17,613 nt of DNA from an uncultured Lachnospiraceae bacterium. GTDB taxonomy: Bacteria; Bacillota; Clostridia; Lachnospirales; Lachnospiraceae. The DNA is taken from NCBI GenBank assembly GCA_905236365.1, contig CAJOPP010000274.1, forward strand, positions 1 through 17,613, given 5' to 3'. How positions within the stretch are numbered: the stretch's first letter is position 1; each line of letters begins with the position of its first letter. The translations under genes and the position numbers were made by a program. This document shows positions 1-8,553 of this stretch, one piece after another. The notes beneath the pieces were generated by a model. It was not told the origin of the DNA. It saw only the letters and a list, made by a program, of their open reading frames with translations, and searched no databases.

Positions 1-798
1 GGTGCATTGGACTATCTGTTGGAAAAGGACTTTTTATTTCCTTATGTAGTTGGTGTATCGGCAGGTGCCTGTAATGCACTGAGCTATGTGTCTAAGCAGA
101 AAGGAAGAAGTTTTAACTGTTTTGCACCTAAGAAGAAGGAAGACCAATATAAGAACTCCGTTCGTCAAATGATTAAGCAGCATAGTTATTATGACATGGA
201 TAAATTATTTGAGATATTTCCAAAAGAAACATTTCCTTATGATTTTGAAACCTATATTAATCAGGGGATGGAATGCGAGATGGTAGTTACGAATGTTTAT
301 ACAGGAAAGGCGGAATATTTGTCTGAAAAGAAAGACATGGACAGACTGTGTAAAATCTGCCGTGCATCTGCCAGTTTGCCTGTATTTTCGCAGATGGTTA
401 CGATTGATGGGATTCCTTATCTGGATGGAGGACTTGCAGATTCGGTACCGGTGAAACATGCTTTGCAGACAGGGCATAAGAAGAATGTATTGATATTGAC
501 AAGACCAAGAGGATATCGGAAAAAGTTTCCAAGTGAGAGTGCCAGAATGTATATTGCTGTTTATAAGAAATACCCGAATTTAGTAAAAAGTATTTATTAC
601 AGACCGTATTATTACAATAAAACAATGGATTTGATTGAACGGTTGGAAGAGGAAGGACGGATATGTGTGATTCGCCCAACTCTTCCATGTCCGGGCAGGA
701 CAGAAATGAATTGGGAAAAATTGCATGCTTTTTATGATCATGGATACAATACAATGGTAATGGAATTTGAAAGGATGCAGAAGTTTTTAGGTGTGTAA
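1..798 (+). CDS. Patatin-like phospholipase family protein, 5' end cut by the window
   Basis: The frame is open from base 1 and ends with TAA at 796-798, so the true start lies outside the window. The first residues visible (GALDYLLEKD, then VVGVSAGACNA) match the part of the patatin domain just after the missing oxyanion-hole glycine stretch. The nucleophile elbow GVSAG is present (Ser codon 58-60). The second member of the Ser-Asp dyad lies in the motif LDGGLADSVP (Asp codon 424-426). Known for the family: these are serine lipid acyl hydrolases; bacterial stand-alone members of this size (about 280-300 aa) are usually cytosolic and of unknown substrate. No membrane segment is seen in the visible part. 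It is followed by a long gap before the helicase gene, so it is probably the last gene of its transcript. Family assignment is firm; substrate unknown. Confidence 0.9.
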   Translation, partial: GALDYLLEKDFLFPYVVGVSAGACNALSYVSKQKGRSFNCFAPKKKEDQYKNSVRQMIKQHSYYDMDKLFEIFPKETFPYDFETYINQGMECEMVVTNVYTGKAEYLSEKKDMDRLCKICRASASLPVFSQMVTIDGIPYLDGGLADSVPVKHALQTGHKKNVLILTRPRGYRKKFPSESARMYIAVYKKYPNLVKSIYYRPYYYNKTMDLIERLEEEGRICVIRPTLPCPGRTEMNWEKLHAFYDHGYNTMVMEFERMQKFLGV

Positions 799-818
799 AT
801 ATAGACTTTATAAAATGA

Positions 819-863
819 GCAAAGGTGTTGATTTCGTGCTTGCACGAAAATCAATACTTTTGC
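819..863. repeat. Long imperfect palindrome, start of a possible dispersed intergenic repeat
   Basis: The arms 819-839 and 842-863 pair along 21 bp with a 2-base TT turn, two G-T pairs and one bulged base. There is no T-run after it, so it is not a typical terminator. A second hairpin (GAGTTCT 912-918 with AGAACTC 932-938) follows within the same gap. The whole stretch 799-1060 has no convincing gene: an open frame at 897-1052 lacks a good ribosome binding site and runs into the helicase start. The dense secondary structure suggests a dispersed palindromic repeat, but no second copy lies in this window. Confidence 0.55.
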
Positions 864-1060
864 GAATGCCCACACGGAGCCGACAGGCGACGTGATAAAA
901 TGAGTCTTGCGGAGTTCTACATGTATGCAAGAGAACTCTATAAGTCGAAAACCACATGGAGACGCCAATCGATGAGGCATGTTGAGTGGCAGAAATTACC
1001 ATATACAGGGATTTTTAGGGTGGAAAGAATGTCTTTAATACGTACAGGATGAGGGATAGG

Positions 1061-3214
1061 ATGATAGATATATTAGAAGGACTGAATGAAGAACAAAAGC
1101 AGGCAGTAACAGCAACGGAAGGGTATGTAAGAGTGATTGCAGGAGCAGGCAGCGGAAAAACAAAAGCTCTTACGCATCGATATGTTTATCTGGTTAATGA
1201 AGTGGGAATTGCTACAGGCAATATTCTTTGTGTTACTTTTACCAACAAGGCTGCTAATGAGATGAGAAGAAGAATTCGAAGTATGATCGGAGATCAGGAT
1301 ACTGGAATGGTTTGTACTTTTCATGGATTTTGTGTACAGCTATTGAGGGAGGATATTCATACAATGAATTATCCGGATAATTTTTTGGTGATGGATGAGG
1401 ATGATATGGATGCAGTTCTGCGGGATATTTATGAGCAGGCAAAAATCGATTCGAGAAATTATACTTATACCATGGCAAAAGAGATGATTGGTGTGCGCAA
1501 AGCAAAGTCTGAGCATATTCCATATATCCTGAAGATGGATGTACAGGGATTAAGGAAACAGTTTCTGACAGCGTCTAAGATGGAGGATCGTATTTTCTTT
1601 GGATATCTGTATGAACAGAAAAAGTGCTTTGGCTTGGATTATGATGATTTGATGACGTTTGCATTTTATATCTTGAGACATTTTGATGAAAAGTGCAGAA
1701 AATGGCAGGAACGCTTACAGTATATTATGGTGGACGAGTTTCAGGATGTATCAGGAATGCAGTATGAGATGGCAGAACTGTTAGCAGGTTATAATCAGAA
1801 TTTATTTATTGTGGGGGATCCGGATCAGACCATTTATACATGGCGAGGTGCAAGGATTGAGTATATCCTTCATTTTGACAAGGTACATCCGGGTTGCATT
1901 GACATTATTATGAATAAGAATTATCGTTCTTCTGCGGATATTCTCAATGCTTCCAATTCCCTGATTTCCAAAAATCAACAGCGTATCAAAAAGGATTTGT
2001 ATCCAATCAAAGCAGCAAATGTACCGGCTTTATATCACCATGCAAAGACAACAGCAGAGGAAGCGGACTGGATCATAGAGCAGATCAAAATGCTGGTTGG
2101 ACAAGGAAATACTTATAATGATGTGACTATTTTATATCGGGCACATTATGTGTCCAGAACCGTTGAAGAAGCGTTATTGAGGGCACAGATTCCTTATGTG
2201 ATTTATAGTGGGGTATCTTTTTATCAGAGACGTGAGGTTAAGGATGCAGTCAGTTACCTTCGTATGCTGATTTTTGAGGATGATTTGTCTTTTCGGAGAG
2301 TGATCAATGTTCCAAGAAGAAATTTTGGAAAGAAAAGAATGGAATTTTTGGAGCAATATGCAGAGGAACATCAATGCAAACTATATGAGGCTTTGAAAGA
2401 AAACCTTTCTCATCCATTGATTGTTAGCAGCAAAGCAGGAGAATTTGTAAAGTTGATTGAGTCCTATCAGAAGGCATTTCAATTGTATAAACTGACTGAT
2501 TTGTTAAGTGGACTGATGAATGACAGTGGATATGAGGCAATGCTTCGTTTGTCCGGTGAAGATGGTCGCTTGGATAATTTGTCAGAATTGAAGCAGTCGT
2601 TATTTCATTATGAAAATGATGCAGGAGAGGAGACTTCTCTTGGAGACTATCTGCAAAACATTTCATTGCTTACCAATATGGACAAAGAAGATAAACAGAA
2701 TGCGGTGAAGCTGATGACAATCCATACAGCCAAGGGATTGGAGTTTCCGTATGTATTTATCTGTGGTATGAATGAGGGGATTTTCCCAAGTAAACATATG
2801 GATTCCAAGGAGGCGTTGGAAGAGGAACGACGTCTTGCTTATGTGGCATATACCAGGGCAGAGAATGCACTGTTTTTAAGTGATGCTGAGGGGGAGAATT
2901 TTGACGGTTCCTATCGGTATCCATCCCGTTTTATCTTTAATACTGACCGGAGGTATCTGCAGTACACAGTAGAACTCGAACAGAGACTGGTGGATTCAGC
3001 AGCACAATTTATTCGTATCAATGAGGAAAAAATCAGCGGAGTTCAACAGGAAAGGTTAAAGGAAGGGGACAGGGTAAAACATAATCTCTTTGGAAATGGA
3101 ACCATATTGGAAGTGCAGGAGAAAGATAAATACTATGTGGTGAAATTTGATAAAGTTGCTACGGCGAGAAATATTAGTTTTCAGATTCAGATGGAGTTTT
3201 TACGGGAAACTTGA
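1061..3214 (+). CDS. pcrA: ATP-dependent 3'-5' DNA helicase, PcrA/UvrD type (SF1A)
   Basis: SF1A helicase that unwinds DNA in repair and in removing recombinase or stalled complexes. Motifs appear in order: Q-motif region LNEEQKQAV; Walker A GAGSGKT (about residues 28-34); Ia TFTNKAANEM; Walker B DEFQD (from about residue 225); III GDPDQTIYTWRGA; IV NYRSS; V TIHTAKGLEF; VI VAYTRAE. The C-terminus has the GDRVKHNLFGNGT pattern of the PcrA Tudor-like domain that binds RNA polymerase. At 717 aa it is close to the usual length. The ATG at 1061 is chosen because GAGGG lies five bases upstream; the in-frame ATG at 1049 has no spaced Shine-Dalgarno sequence. It ends at a hairpin shared with the convergent DUF4250 gene. 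A related UvrD-like paralogue cannot be excluded without a genome-wide comparison. Confidence 0.93.
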   Translation: MIDILEGLNEEQKQAVTATEGYVRVIAGAGSGKTKALTHRYVYLVNEVGIATGNILCVTFTNKAANEMRRRIRSMIGDQDTGMVCTFHGFCVQLLREDIHTMNYPDNFLVMDEDDMDAVLRDIYEQAKIDSRNYTYTMAKEMIGVRKAKSEHIPYILKMDVQGLRKQFLTASKMEDRIFFGYLYEQKKCFGLDYDDLMTFAFYILRHFDEKCRKWQERLQYIMVDEFQDVSGMQYEMAELLAGYNQNLFIVGDPDQTIYTWRGARIEYILHFDKVHPGCIDIIMNKNYRSSADILNASNSLISKNQQRIKKDLYPIKAANVPALYHHAKTTAEEADWIIEQIKMLVGQGNTYNDVTILYRAHYVSRTVEEALLRAQIPYVIYSGVSFYQRREVKDAVSYLRMLIFEDDLSFRRVINVPRRNFGKKRMEFLEQYAEEHQCKLYEALKENLSHPLIVSSKAGEFVKLIESYQKAFQLYKLTDLLSGLMNDSGYEAMLRLSGEDGRLDNLSELKQSLFHYENDAGEETSLGDYLQNISLLTNMDKEDKQNAVKLMTIHTAKGLEFPYVFICGMNEGIFPSKHMDSKEALEEERRLAYVAYTRAENALFLSDAEGENFDGSYRYPSRFIFNTDRRYLQYTVELEQRLVDSAAQFIRINEEKISGVQQERLKEGDRVKHNLFGNGTILEVQEKDKYYVVKFDKVATARNISFQIQMEFLRET

Positions 3215-3267
3215 AACAGAAGAAAGTATTGTGAGCTTTACTTATGTGAACTGAATGGAAAAATAAT

Positions 3268-3308
3268 TTGACCACAAAACCGGGCAAATTGCCTTGTTTT
3301 CTGGTCAA
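3268..3308. terminator. Bidirectional terminator between the helicase and DUF4250 genes
   Basis: An inverted repeat with outer arms TTGACCA/TGGTCAA and inner AAAAC/GTTTT and GGC/GCC matches lies between two convergent stop codons. A-rich DNA before and after the stem gives short T-runs on either strand. It probably ends both transcripts. Confidence 0.6.
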
Positions 3309-3314
3309 AAGCGA

Positions 3315-3500
3315 CTATAAAAAACGATTCAATGATGCATCATAGGCATATTCAATGGAAGCCAGCTTACGGATAAGCTCAGATTGATTCAATTCTAAAT
3401 CTTCGCAAAGGGAATCCAGGTCAGCATATTCGTCACGTAGCTTTGTATTGATAAAACTAAGCAACATCATAGGATCATTCGGAATATTTATGTTTGCCAT
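3315..3500 (-). CDS. DUF4250 domain-containing small protein
   Basis: A 61-residue protein that spans the whole DUF4250 family: the N-terminal PNDPMMLLSFINTKLRD, the central LDSLCEDLELN and the C-terminal SIEYAYDASLNRF patterns are what I recall for this family, found mainly in clostridia. It is soluble with no signal peptide. The middle (LDSLCEDLELNQSELIRKLASI) reads like a short helix-turn-helix-type helical hairpin, but that is inference and the family's role is unknown to me. The start is supported by AGGAGA nine bases upstream of the ATG. It is monocistronic, with its own promoter at 3557-3585 and a terminator shared with the helicase. Confidence 0.85.
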   Translation of the reverse strand: MANINIPNDPMMLLSFINTKLRDEYADLDSLCEDLELNQSELIRKLASIEYAYDASLNRFL

Positions 3501-3556
3501 ATTGAAAAATCTCCTTAAGTATATTATATTGATATCTGGAAAAGATAGTCATATCT

Positions 3557-3585
3557 ATTAAATACAATAGAACAAAATTTGTCAA
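3557..3585 (-). promoter_or_regulatory. Sigma-A promoter of the DUF4250 gene
   Basis: On the minus strand TTGACA (3580-3585), a 17-base spacer and TTTAAT (3557-3562) form a near-consensus promoter. Predicted transcription starts near 3550, giving a leader of about 50 bases. Confidence 0.7.
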
Positions 3586-3597
3586 GAGGAAGACAAT

Positions 3598-3687
3598 GTT
3601 ACAATTCAGTGGTTGTTACAGATAGTTACTGTTCAGACATATACCACACTCGGTGACTGTTTACTGGCTAACGAGTGAACTGTTACC
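3598..3687. repeat. GTTAC-rich intergenic repeat, possible degenerate relative of the 11353 and 13642 copies
   Basis: GTTAC occurs at 3598, 3615, 3625 and 3682, and the right end (GTGAACTGTTACC) resembles the right end of the copy at 11353-11482. An ACTCG/CGAGT pair sits inside. It lacks the well-conserved inner core of the other copies, so membership is tentative. It lies between the divergent promoters of the DUF4250 gene and argJ. The remaining gap, 3688-3771, shows nothing else I can support. Confidence 0.35.
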
Positions 3688-3771
3688 ATGGAACTCTTTG
3701 TCAAGGGTTGAACGCAAATGACGAAGTCTTTTTCAGGACAGGTTCTGATAAAGCCGTAAGGCAGCGTATGA

Positions 3772-3799
3772 TTGACAGGACAGGAAATCCGAGTATTAT
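3772..3799 (+). promoter_or_regulatory. Sigma-A promoter of argJ
   Basis: TTGACA (3772-3777), a 16-base spacer and TATTAT (3794-3799) lie about 50 bases upstream of the argJ start. I see no clear ARG-box palindrome overlapping it. Confidence 0.65.
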
Positions 3800-3849
3800 A
3801 GGGTAAGGAGATTTACTAAAAGAGATTATGGAAATAGGAGGATTGCAGG

Positions 3850-5094
3850 ATGGCAATGGAACAATTTGAAGGATATACATATGTGGAAGGTGGTGTATGT
3901 GCTGCCAAAGGATTTCGGGCAAATGGGTTACACTGTGGTTTGAACTCGGAGCCGGAGAAAAATGATCTGGCATTGGTAGTGAGTGATGTGATCTGCAATA
4001 CAGCAGCCGTTTACACAACAAATAAAGTAAAAGGAGCACCTATTCTGGTTACGAAAAAACATTTGGAGGCAACAGGAGGAAAGGCAAGGGCAGTTATTGC
4101 CAATTCAAAGAATGCTAATACCTGTAATGCAGATGGAGAAGAAAAAGCACAGAAAATGGCTGAATTAGCAGCAACGGAACTTGCAATATCGGCAGATGAA
4201 GTTGTGGTTGCTTCGACCGGTGTGATTGGACAGGTTCTGCCAATTGAGCCGATTGAAAGTCACATTAAGGATTTGGCAGAAGGGCTTTCTTATGATGGAA
4301 ATGCAAAGGCGGTCAATGCAATCATGACAACGGATACGGTTCCAAAGGAGGTTGCAGTTACCTTCAAGCTTGGGGAGACTGCCTGTACGCTGGGAGGTAT
4401 GGCAAAGGGAAGTGGTATGATTCATCCGAACATGGCGACTACTCTGAATTTTGTGACAACGGATGTGGCAATCTCCACGGACTTGATACAGAAAGCACTT
4501 TCAGAGGTTACAAAAATCACCTATAACTGTCTGAGTATTGATGGAGACACTTCGACCAATGATATGGTATGTGTTATGGCAAATGGTGTGTCAGGAAATG
4601 AAATCATTGCTGACGAAAATGATGATTATATGGTATTTAAGCAGGCACTTTATATTGTCATGATGAATATGACGAGGATGCTTGCGAAGGATGGTGAAGG
4701 GGCGACAAAGCTGATTGAGTGTACAGTATCTGAGGCAAAGGATCTGGACACAGCGATTACCGTTGCAAAAAGTGTTGTCGGTTCCGCTCTCTTTAAATGT
4801 ATGATTTTTGGAGAAGATGCAAACTGGGGCAGAATTGCCTGTGCGATGGGATATGCAGAGGCAGACTTTGATATTGAAAAGGTGGATGTTGACATGGCAT
4901 CGGCGAAAGGCGTTCTTCCTGTGTGCCGGAATGGTGCAGGAATCGAATTCTCAGAGGAATTCGCAAAGGAGGTATTGTCGGAGGATGAGATTCAGGTGAA
5001 TATTTCCCTGCATGAGGGAACTGTGTCGGCAACGGCATGGGGATGTGACCTCACATATGATTATGTAAAGATCAATGGGGACTATCGTTCTTAA
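3850..5094 (+). CDS. argJ: Bifunctional ornithine acetyltransferase / N-acetylglutamate synthase
   Basis: Transfers acetyl from N-acetylornithine to glutamate, closing the cyclic arginine pathway; some members also use acetyl-CoA. The precursor cleaves itself into alpha and beta chains: the cleavage motif KGSGMIHPNMATTL is intact, with Thr197 the expected new N-terminal nucleophile. The oxyanion-hole segment STGVIG (122-127) and the C-terminal ending DLTYDYVKINGDYRS are typical. At 414 aa it is full length. AGGAGG eight bases upstream fixes the start at the first ATG; a second ATG two codons later is possible. Whether it is mono- or bifunctional cannot be told from sequence. Unusually, neither argC nor argB is next to it: the gene downstream on the same strand, after 56 bp, is a dipeptidase. 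Confidence 0.96.
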   Translation: MAMEQFEGYTYVEGGVCAAKGFRANGLHCGLNSEPEKNDLALVVSDVICNTAAVYTTNKVKGAPILVTKKHLEATGGKARAVIANSKNANTCNADGEEKAQKMAELAATELAISADEVVVASTGVIGQVLPIEPIESHIKDLAEGLSYDGNAKAVNAIMTTDTVPKEVAVTFKLGETACTLGGMAKGSGMIHPNMATTLNFVTTDVAISTDLIQKALSEVTKITYNCLSIDGDTSTNDMVCVMANGVSGNEIIADENDDYMVFKQALYIVMMNMTRMLAKDGEGATKLIECTVSEAKDLDTAITVAKSVVGSALFKCMIFGEDANWGRIACAMGYAEADFDIEKVDVDMASAKGVLPVCRNGAGIEFSEEFAKEVLSEDEIQVNISLHEGTVSATAWGCDLTYDYVKINGDYRS

Positions 5095-5150
5095 TATACA
5101 AAGGATGACATTGTTGTAATAGATTATGGAAAACGAAAAGGAGGCCTCTT

Positions 5151-6602
5151 ATGGGCGTGCTGTCAGATTTAGAGCCGAAACGTGTATTTTACTATTTCGA
5201 AGAAATCAGTAAGATTCCACATGGTTCCTATCATGAAAAAGAGATTAGTGATTATTTGGTAAACTTTGCTAAGGAGCATGACATTTTGTGTTATCAGGAT
5301 GAACTATACAATGTGGTCATGCAGGTTTCGGCAAGTGAAGGATACGAACAGGAGAAGCCGGTCATTTTACAGGGTCATATGGATATGGTATGTGAGAAAA
5401 CAGCGGACTCTGATATTGATATGGAAAAAGAAGGTTTGCGATTGGAGACAGATGGTCAATATGTTTACGCCAAAGATACTACACTTGGTGGAGATGACGG
5501 AATTGCGATTGCTTATATGTTGGCGATAGCAGAAAGTGAGGAGATTGCTCATCCGCCTCTGGAATTGATTTTTACTGTTTCGGAAGAAGTAGGTATGGAA
5601 GGTGCGAATGGCATTGATCTATCCATGTTAAAGGGTCATCAGATGCTGAATCTGGATTCGGAAGAAGAAGGAATTTTTCTAACCAGTTGTGCCGGTGGAA
5701 TATCTACTCGTTCAAGGTTGCCGATTGGCAGAATACAGTCAGATGAACTGGATTGGTATGAATTGGAAATTACAGGTCTTTTGGGTGGGCACTCTGGCTG
5801 CGAGATTGACAAGGGAAGAGCAAATGCAAACAAAATTTTAGGCAGAGTCCTGGAGGAAATTAGAAAAGAGGTTGCTTTTTCTCTTTATGAAATGGAAGGT
5901 GGCAAGAAAGACAATGCAATACCACTCTTTGCAAGAGCCTGTATTGGGGTGGAAAGAGAAGAGAGTGTGGCGGTAGAAAGGAAGATTACAGAACTGAATT
6001 CTGTATTGAAAAAAGAATATGCGGGGGCAGATTCTGATATAGCAATCCAATTTCGTAAATCGGAAGAAGCGGGAAGAAAAATGGTATTAGAAGAGCAGAG
6101 TCTTTCTGATGTGTTATTACTTCTTCTGGCACTTCCGGATGGCGTTCAGAATATGAGCACATCAGTAGAAGGTTTGGTAGAAACTTCTCTGAATTTGGGG
6201 ATTCTATTATTAAAGGAGGATCATCTGTTTTTGCAACATTCTATTCGAAGTAGTGTAACTTCTAAAAAACAGTATGTTGTAAAGAGGGTGCAGCTGATTG
6301 TAAACAGGCTTGGAGGAAGTGTGGAATGTACAGGTGATTATCCTGCATGGGAATATAAGGAAGAGTCTGTTGTACGCCCGAAGATAATTGCACTCTATGA
6401 GGAAATGTATGGAAAAACACCAGTTGTGGAAGGCATTCATGCAGGACTGGAATGCGGGTTACTGGCAGGAAAAATTTCAAATCTGGATTGTGTGTCGATG
6501 GGACCGGATATTTTGGATATTCATACTACACAGGAAAGACTGGATATTGAGTCAACAAAACGCGTTTACGAATTTTTGATTGAATATTTGCAAAGAAGGT
6601 AA
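5151..6602 (+). CDS. pepD: Aminoacyl-histidine dipeptidase (PepD, M20C family)
   Basis: A cytosolic metallo-dipeptidase that splits Xaa-His and other unblocked dipeptides. M20 zinc-site motifs are present: QGHMDMV (His76, Asp78), GGDDGI (Asp115), SEEVGMEGA (Glu145/146), LNLDSEE (Asp169) and, near the end, MGPDILDIHTTQERL (His458). The dimerisation or lid domain starts after the motif GGHSGCEIDKGRANA (His214). At 483 aa it has the usual family length. GGAGG upstream of the ATG supports the start. It follows argJ with no terminator and may be read from the argJ promoter. Likely role: recovery of amino acids from imported peptides. Confidence 0.95.
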   Translation: MGVLSDLEPKRVFYYFEEISKIPHGSYHEKEISDYLVNFAKEHDILCYQDELYNVVMQVSASEGYEQEKPVILQGHMDMVCEKTADSDIDMEKEGLRLETDGQYVYAKDTTLGGDDGIAIAYMLAIAESEEIAHPPLELIFTVSEEVGMEGANGIDLSMLKGHQMLNLDSEEEGIFLTSCAGGISTRSRLPIGRIQSDELDWYELEITGLLGGHSGCEIDKGRANANKILGRVLEEIRKEVAFSLYEMEGGKKDNAIPLFARACIGVEREESVAVERKITELNSVLKKEYAGADSDIAIQFRKSEEAGRKMVLEEQSLSDVLLLLLALPDGVQNMSTSVEGLVETSLNLGILLLKEDHLFLQHSIRSSVTSKKQYVVKRVQLIVNRLGGSVECTGDYPAWEYKEESVVRPKIIALYEEMYGKTPVVEGIHAGLECGLLAGKISNLDCVSMGPDILDIHTTQERLDIESTKRVYEFLIEYLQRR

Positions 6603-6705
6603 GGGAGTATACAAAAACATAACTGTTTAGGCAGGAAGTTTAGCTCTGCGGAATAGATATGCAATACTTTGGTGCAAACAATTTTTAGAAAGGATGGAGA
6701 GTGAA

Positions 6706-7269
6706 ATGCGTGTAGGAATGGGATATGATGTGCATAAGTTAGTGGAAGGAAGAAAATTAATCTTAGGTGGTGTGAATGTACCGTATGAAAAAGGATTGCT
6801 GGGACATTCCGATGCGGATGTGCTGACACATGCGATTATGGATGCGTTGCTTGGAGCAGCGGCATTAGGAGATATTGGGAAACATTTTCCTGACACTGAT
6901 GAGGCGTACAAAGGGGCGGACAGTATTGAACTGCTTCGTCATGTGAAAAAGTTGTTGGATGAGAAGCAATATGTGATCAGTAATATTGATGCTACGGTCA
7001 TTGCACAGCGTCCAAAGCTGGCTTCCTTTATTCCTGATATGGTGATAACGATATCGGAAGCACTGGGATTACAGGAAAATCAGGTGAATATTAAGGCAAC
7101 TACAGAAGAGGGGTTGGGCTTTACCGGAAGTGGAGAAGGAATCAGTTCACAAGCTATTTGTCTGTTAGAGACGGTGGCAAATTACAGTTATGATGAGATA
7201 ACCGGAATGACTGCAATGGGTTGTGCAGGCTGTACAGGATGTCCGAGAGTAATTAGTGATGAAGAATGA
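6706..7269 (+). CDS. ispF: 2-C-methyl-D-erythritol 2,4-cyclodiphosphate synthase with a Cys-rich C-terminal tail
   Basis: Fifth step of the MEP isoprenoid pathway: cyclises CDP-ME 2-phosphate to MEcPP. Metal ligands Asp8, His10 (GYDVH) and His42 (DVLTHAI) are present, as are GLLGHSDADV, FPDTDEAYKGADS and the cytidine-site motif KATTEEGLGFTGSGEGI (130-146). The ATG at 6706 is chosen because GGAG is well spaced before it and the protein then begins MRVGMGYDVH like the family; an in-frame ATG at 6694 would add four residues. The catalytic domain ends near residue 158, but the protein runs on about 29 residues with a C-x2-C-x2-C cluster (173-179), absent from the textbook enzyme. Its 3' end overlaps the acetyltransferase gene by 11 bases, implying translational coupling. 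Confidence 0.95.
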   Translation: MRVGMGYDVHKLVEGRKLILGGVNVPYEKGLLGHSDADVLTHAIMDALLGAAALGDIGKHFPDTDEAYKGADSIELLRHVKKLLDEKQYVISNIDATVIAQRPKLASFIPDMVITISEALGLQENQVNIKATTEEGLGFTGSGEGISSQAICLLETVANYSYDEITGMTAMGCAGCTGCPRVISDEE

Positions 7270-8392
7270 TGATCGGGAACAGGTAACACAAATCTGTGCG
7301 ACAGAGGATAAGAAAGAAGAAGAGGTTTTTTTGAGAACGCTTTGGAGAGAATGTTTTTGTGATTCTGTGCCATATGAGGATTTTTATTTTCATAATATTT
7401 ATCGAAAAAATATTGTTTATTGTGTACGTGATAAAGGAATGTTGCATCTAAATCCATATCTCTGCAAGATTGATGGGAGAGAACAGTTACTCTATTATAT
7501 CGTTGGAGTTGCAACACGTAACTCTGAGCGACGAAAGGGAATTATGCGAATGTTGCTAAATCAGGCATTAAAAGATCTTTATGAAAGCAATATGCCATTT
7601 ACTTATCTGATGCCGGCGAATGTAAAATATTATGAATCCTTTGATTTTGTCAGTATCTTCCAAAGAAAGGAAGAAATCTTGAAGCGTGAATCTTCACAGA
7701 TTGCAGTAGAAACAGACGAATGGAAACAGGAAGAAAAGAATCCTGTGAATTTGAAAAAAATTCAGTTTATTGATTATGATACACTTCTTAAAAAACATCC
7801 AGATCCGGATTGGCTTTTTCAAAAGATGGATCGGATTCTGACCGGGCAGTATGATCTTTATGCAAAACATGATAAGGCGTATTTTGATCTTCTGTTGAAC
7901 GAGAAGAGCTGTCAGGATGGGAATGTGATTTTTTGCTTTGAAGAGGAAATCAAAGAGGAGTATTTTCGGGGTTTTTTTGCTTATAGTAGAGAAAAGGATA
8001 TTCTGGTTGTAGAGCAGTATGTTATGAAGCAGATTTCCATAGAGGATTGTATGCGTTTATTTACCAAGGAACCGGTAACCATTGTACATCAATTTCCTTA
8101 TATGATACGTGTGGTGCAAGTAGAGACATTTTTGAAGATGTTTGCACGGTTGTTTCGACAATATGCAAATAAACGGATATGGATTACAGATGGGATTTTA
8201 CCTGGGAATAATGGAATATATACTCTTTCTTTTTTGAAGGAGGAACAAGTTAGAGTGACCAGACAAAAGGTGACGGAGCAGATGGATGAATCCATGTGGG
8301 ACGAAAAAATGACGGTGGAAGACCTTGGAAATGTTATTTTTACAGAACAAAGTGATATACGGGAAAAGGTATTCTTTGCGGAAGTCGTGTAA
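7259..8392 (+). CDS. GNAT family N-acetyltransferase, Eis-like architecture
   Basis: Transfers acetyl from acetyl-CoA to an amine of unknown identity. The acetyl-CoA loop is seen in VGVATRNSERRKGIMRMLL (residues 82-100; R91-R92-K93-G94), followed by PANVKYYESFDF (119-130), the usual GNAT beta-bulge region. Only the first 135 residues are a clear GNAT domain; the other 240 have no motif I can name, but the total length (377 aa) fits the Eis-like layout of GNAT, second GNAT-like and sterol-carrier-like domains. The ATG at 7259 is used; a GTG one codon earlier is possible. No strong Shine-Dalgarno is visible, in keeping with coupling to ispF, whose stop lies inside this gene. The target could be an antibiotic, a polyamine or a protein amine. 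Confidence 0.82.
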   Translation: MKNDDREQVTQICATEDKKEEEVFLRTLWRECFCDSVPYEDFYFHNIYRKNIVYCVRDKGMLHLNPYLCKIDGREQLLYYIVGVATRNSERRKGIMRMLLNQALKDLYESNMPFTYLMPANVKYYESFDFVSIFQRKEEILKRESSQIAVETDEWKQEEKNPVNLKKIQFIDYDTLLKKHPDPDWLFQKMDRILTGQYDLYAKHDKAYFDLLLNEKSCQDGNVIFCFEEEIKEEYFRGFFAYSREKDILVVEQYVMKQISIEDCMRLFTKEPVTIVHQFPYMIRVVQVETFLKMFARLFRQYANKRIWITDGILPGNNGIYTLSFLKEEQVRVTRQKVTEQMDESMWDEKMTVEDLGNVIFTEQSDIREKVFFAEVV

Positions 8393-8399
8393 GTTCTCA

Positions 8400-8428
8400 T
8401 TGACAAACAGGAAGGTTAAAAATATACT
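8400..8428 (+). promoter_or_regulatory. Sigma-A promoter of the cysS-mrnC-rlmB operon
   Basis: TTGACA (8400-8405), a 17-base spacer and TATACT (8423-8428) start eight bases after the previous stop codon. The leader of about 120 bases has no T-box AGGGTGG motif, so tRNA-Cys-dependent antitermination is not supported here. Confidence 0.75.
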
Positions 8429-8553
8429 AAGTGTGGATAGTTAAAGAGTATAAAGAAAAAAGAGGAAGCAGAGAATCAGTTTTTATAAGAAATAATATCC
8501 GTTTAAATGGTATATAACTGATTGTTTATGCATTTTCCAGGAGGAATAAGAAG

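Noticed and set aside
897..1052. Open frame for a 51-residue basic peptide just before pcrA
   Set aside because: No ribosome binding site, overlaps strong hairpins and the pcrA start, and the sequence has no family resemblance I can name; treated as part of a structured repeat.
3688..3805. Open stretch reading GLNANDEVFFRTGSDKAV and ending just before argJ, as a possible gene remnant
   Set aside because: About 40 codons, no recognisable family, and the argJ promoter (TTGACA-N16-TATTAT) lies inside it.
8429..8553. Possible T-box riboswitch before cysS
   Set aside because: The leader lacks the AGGGTGG T-box sequence and a terminator/antiterminator pair.
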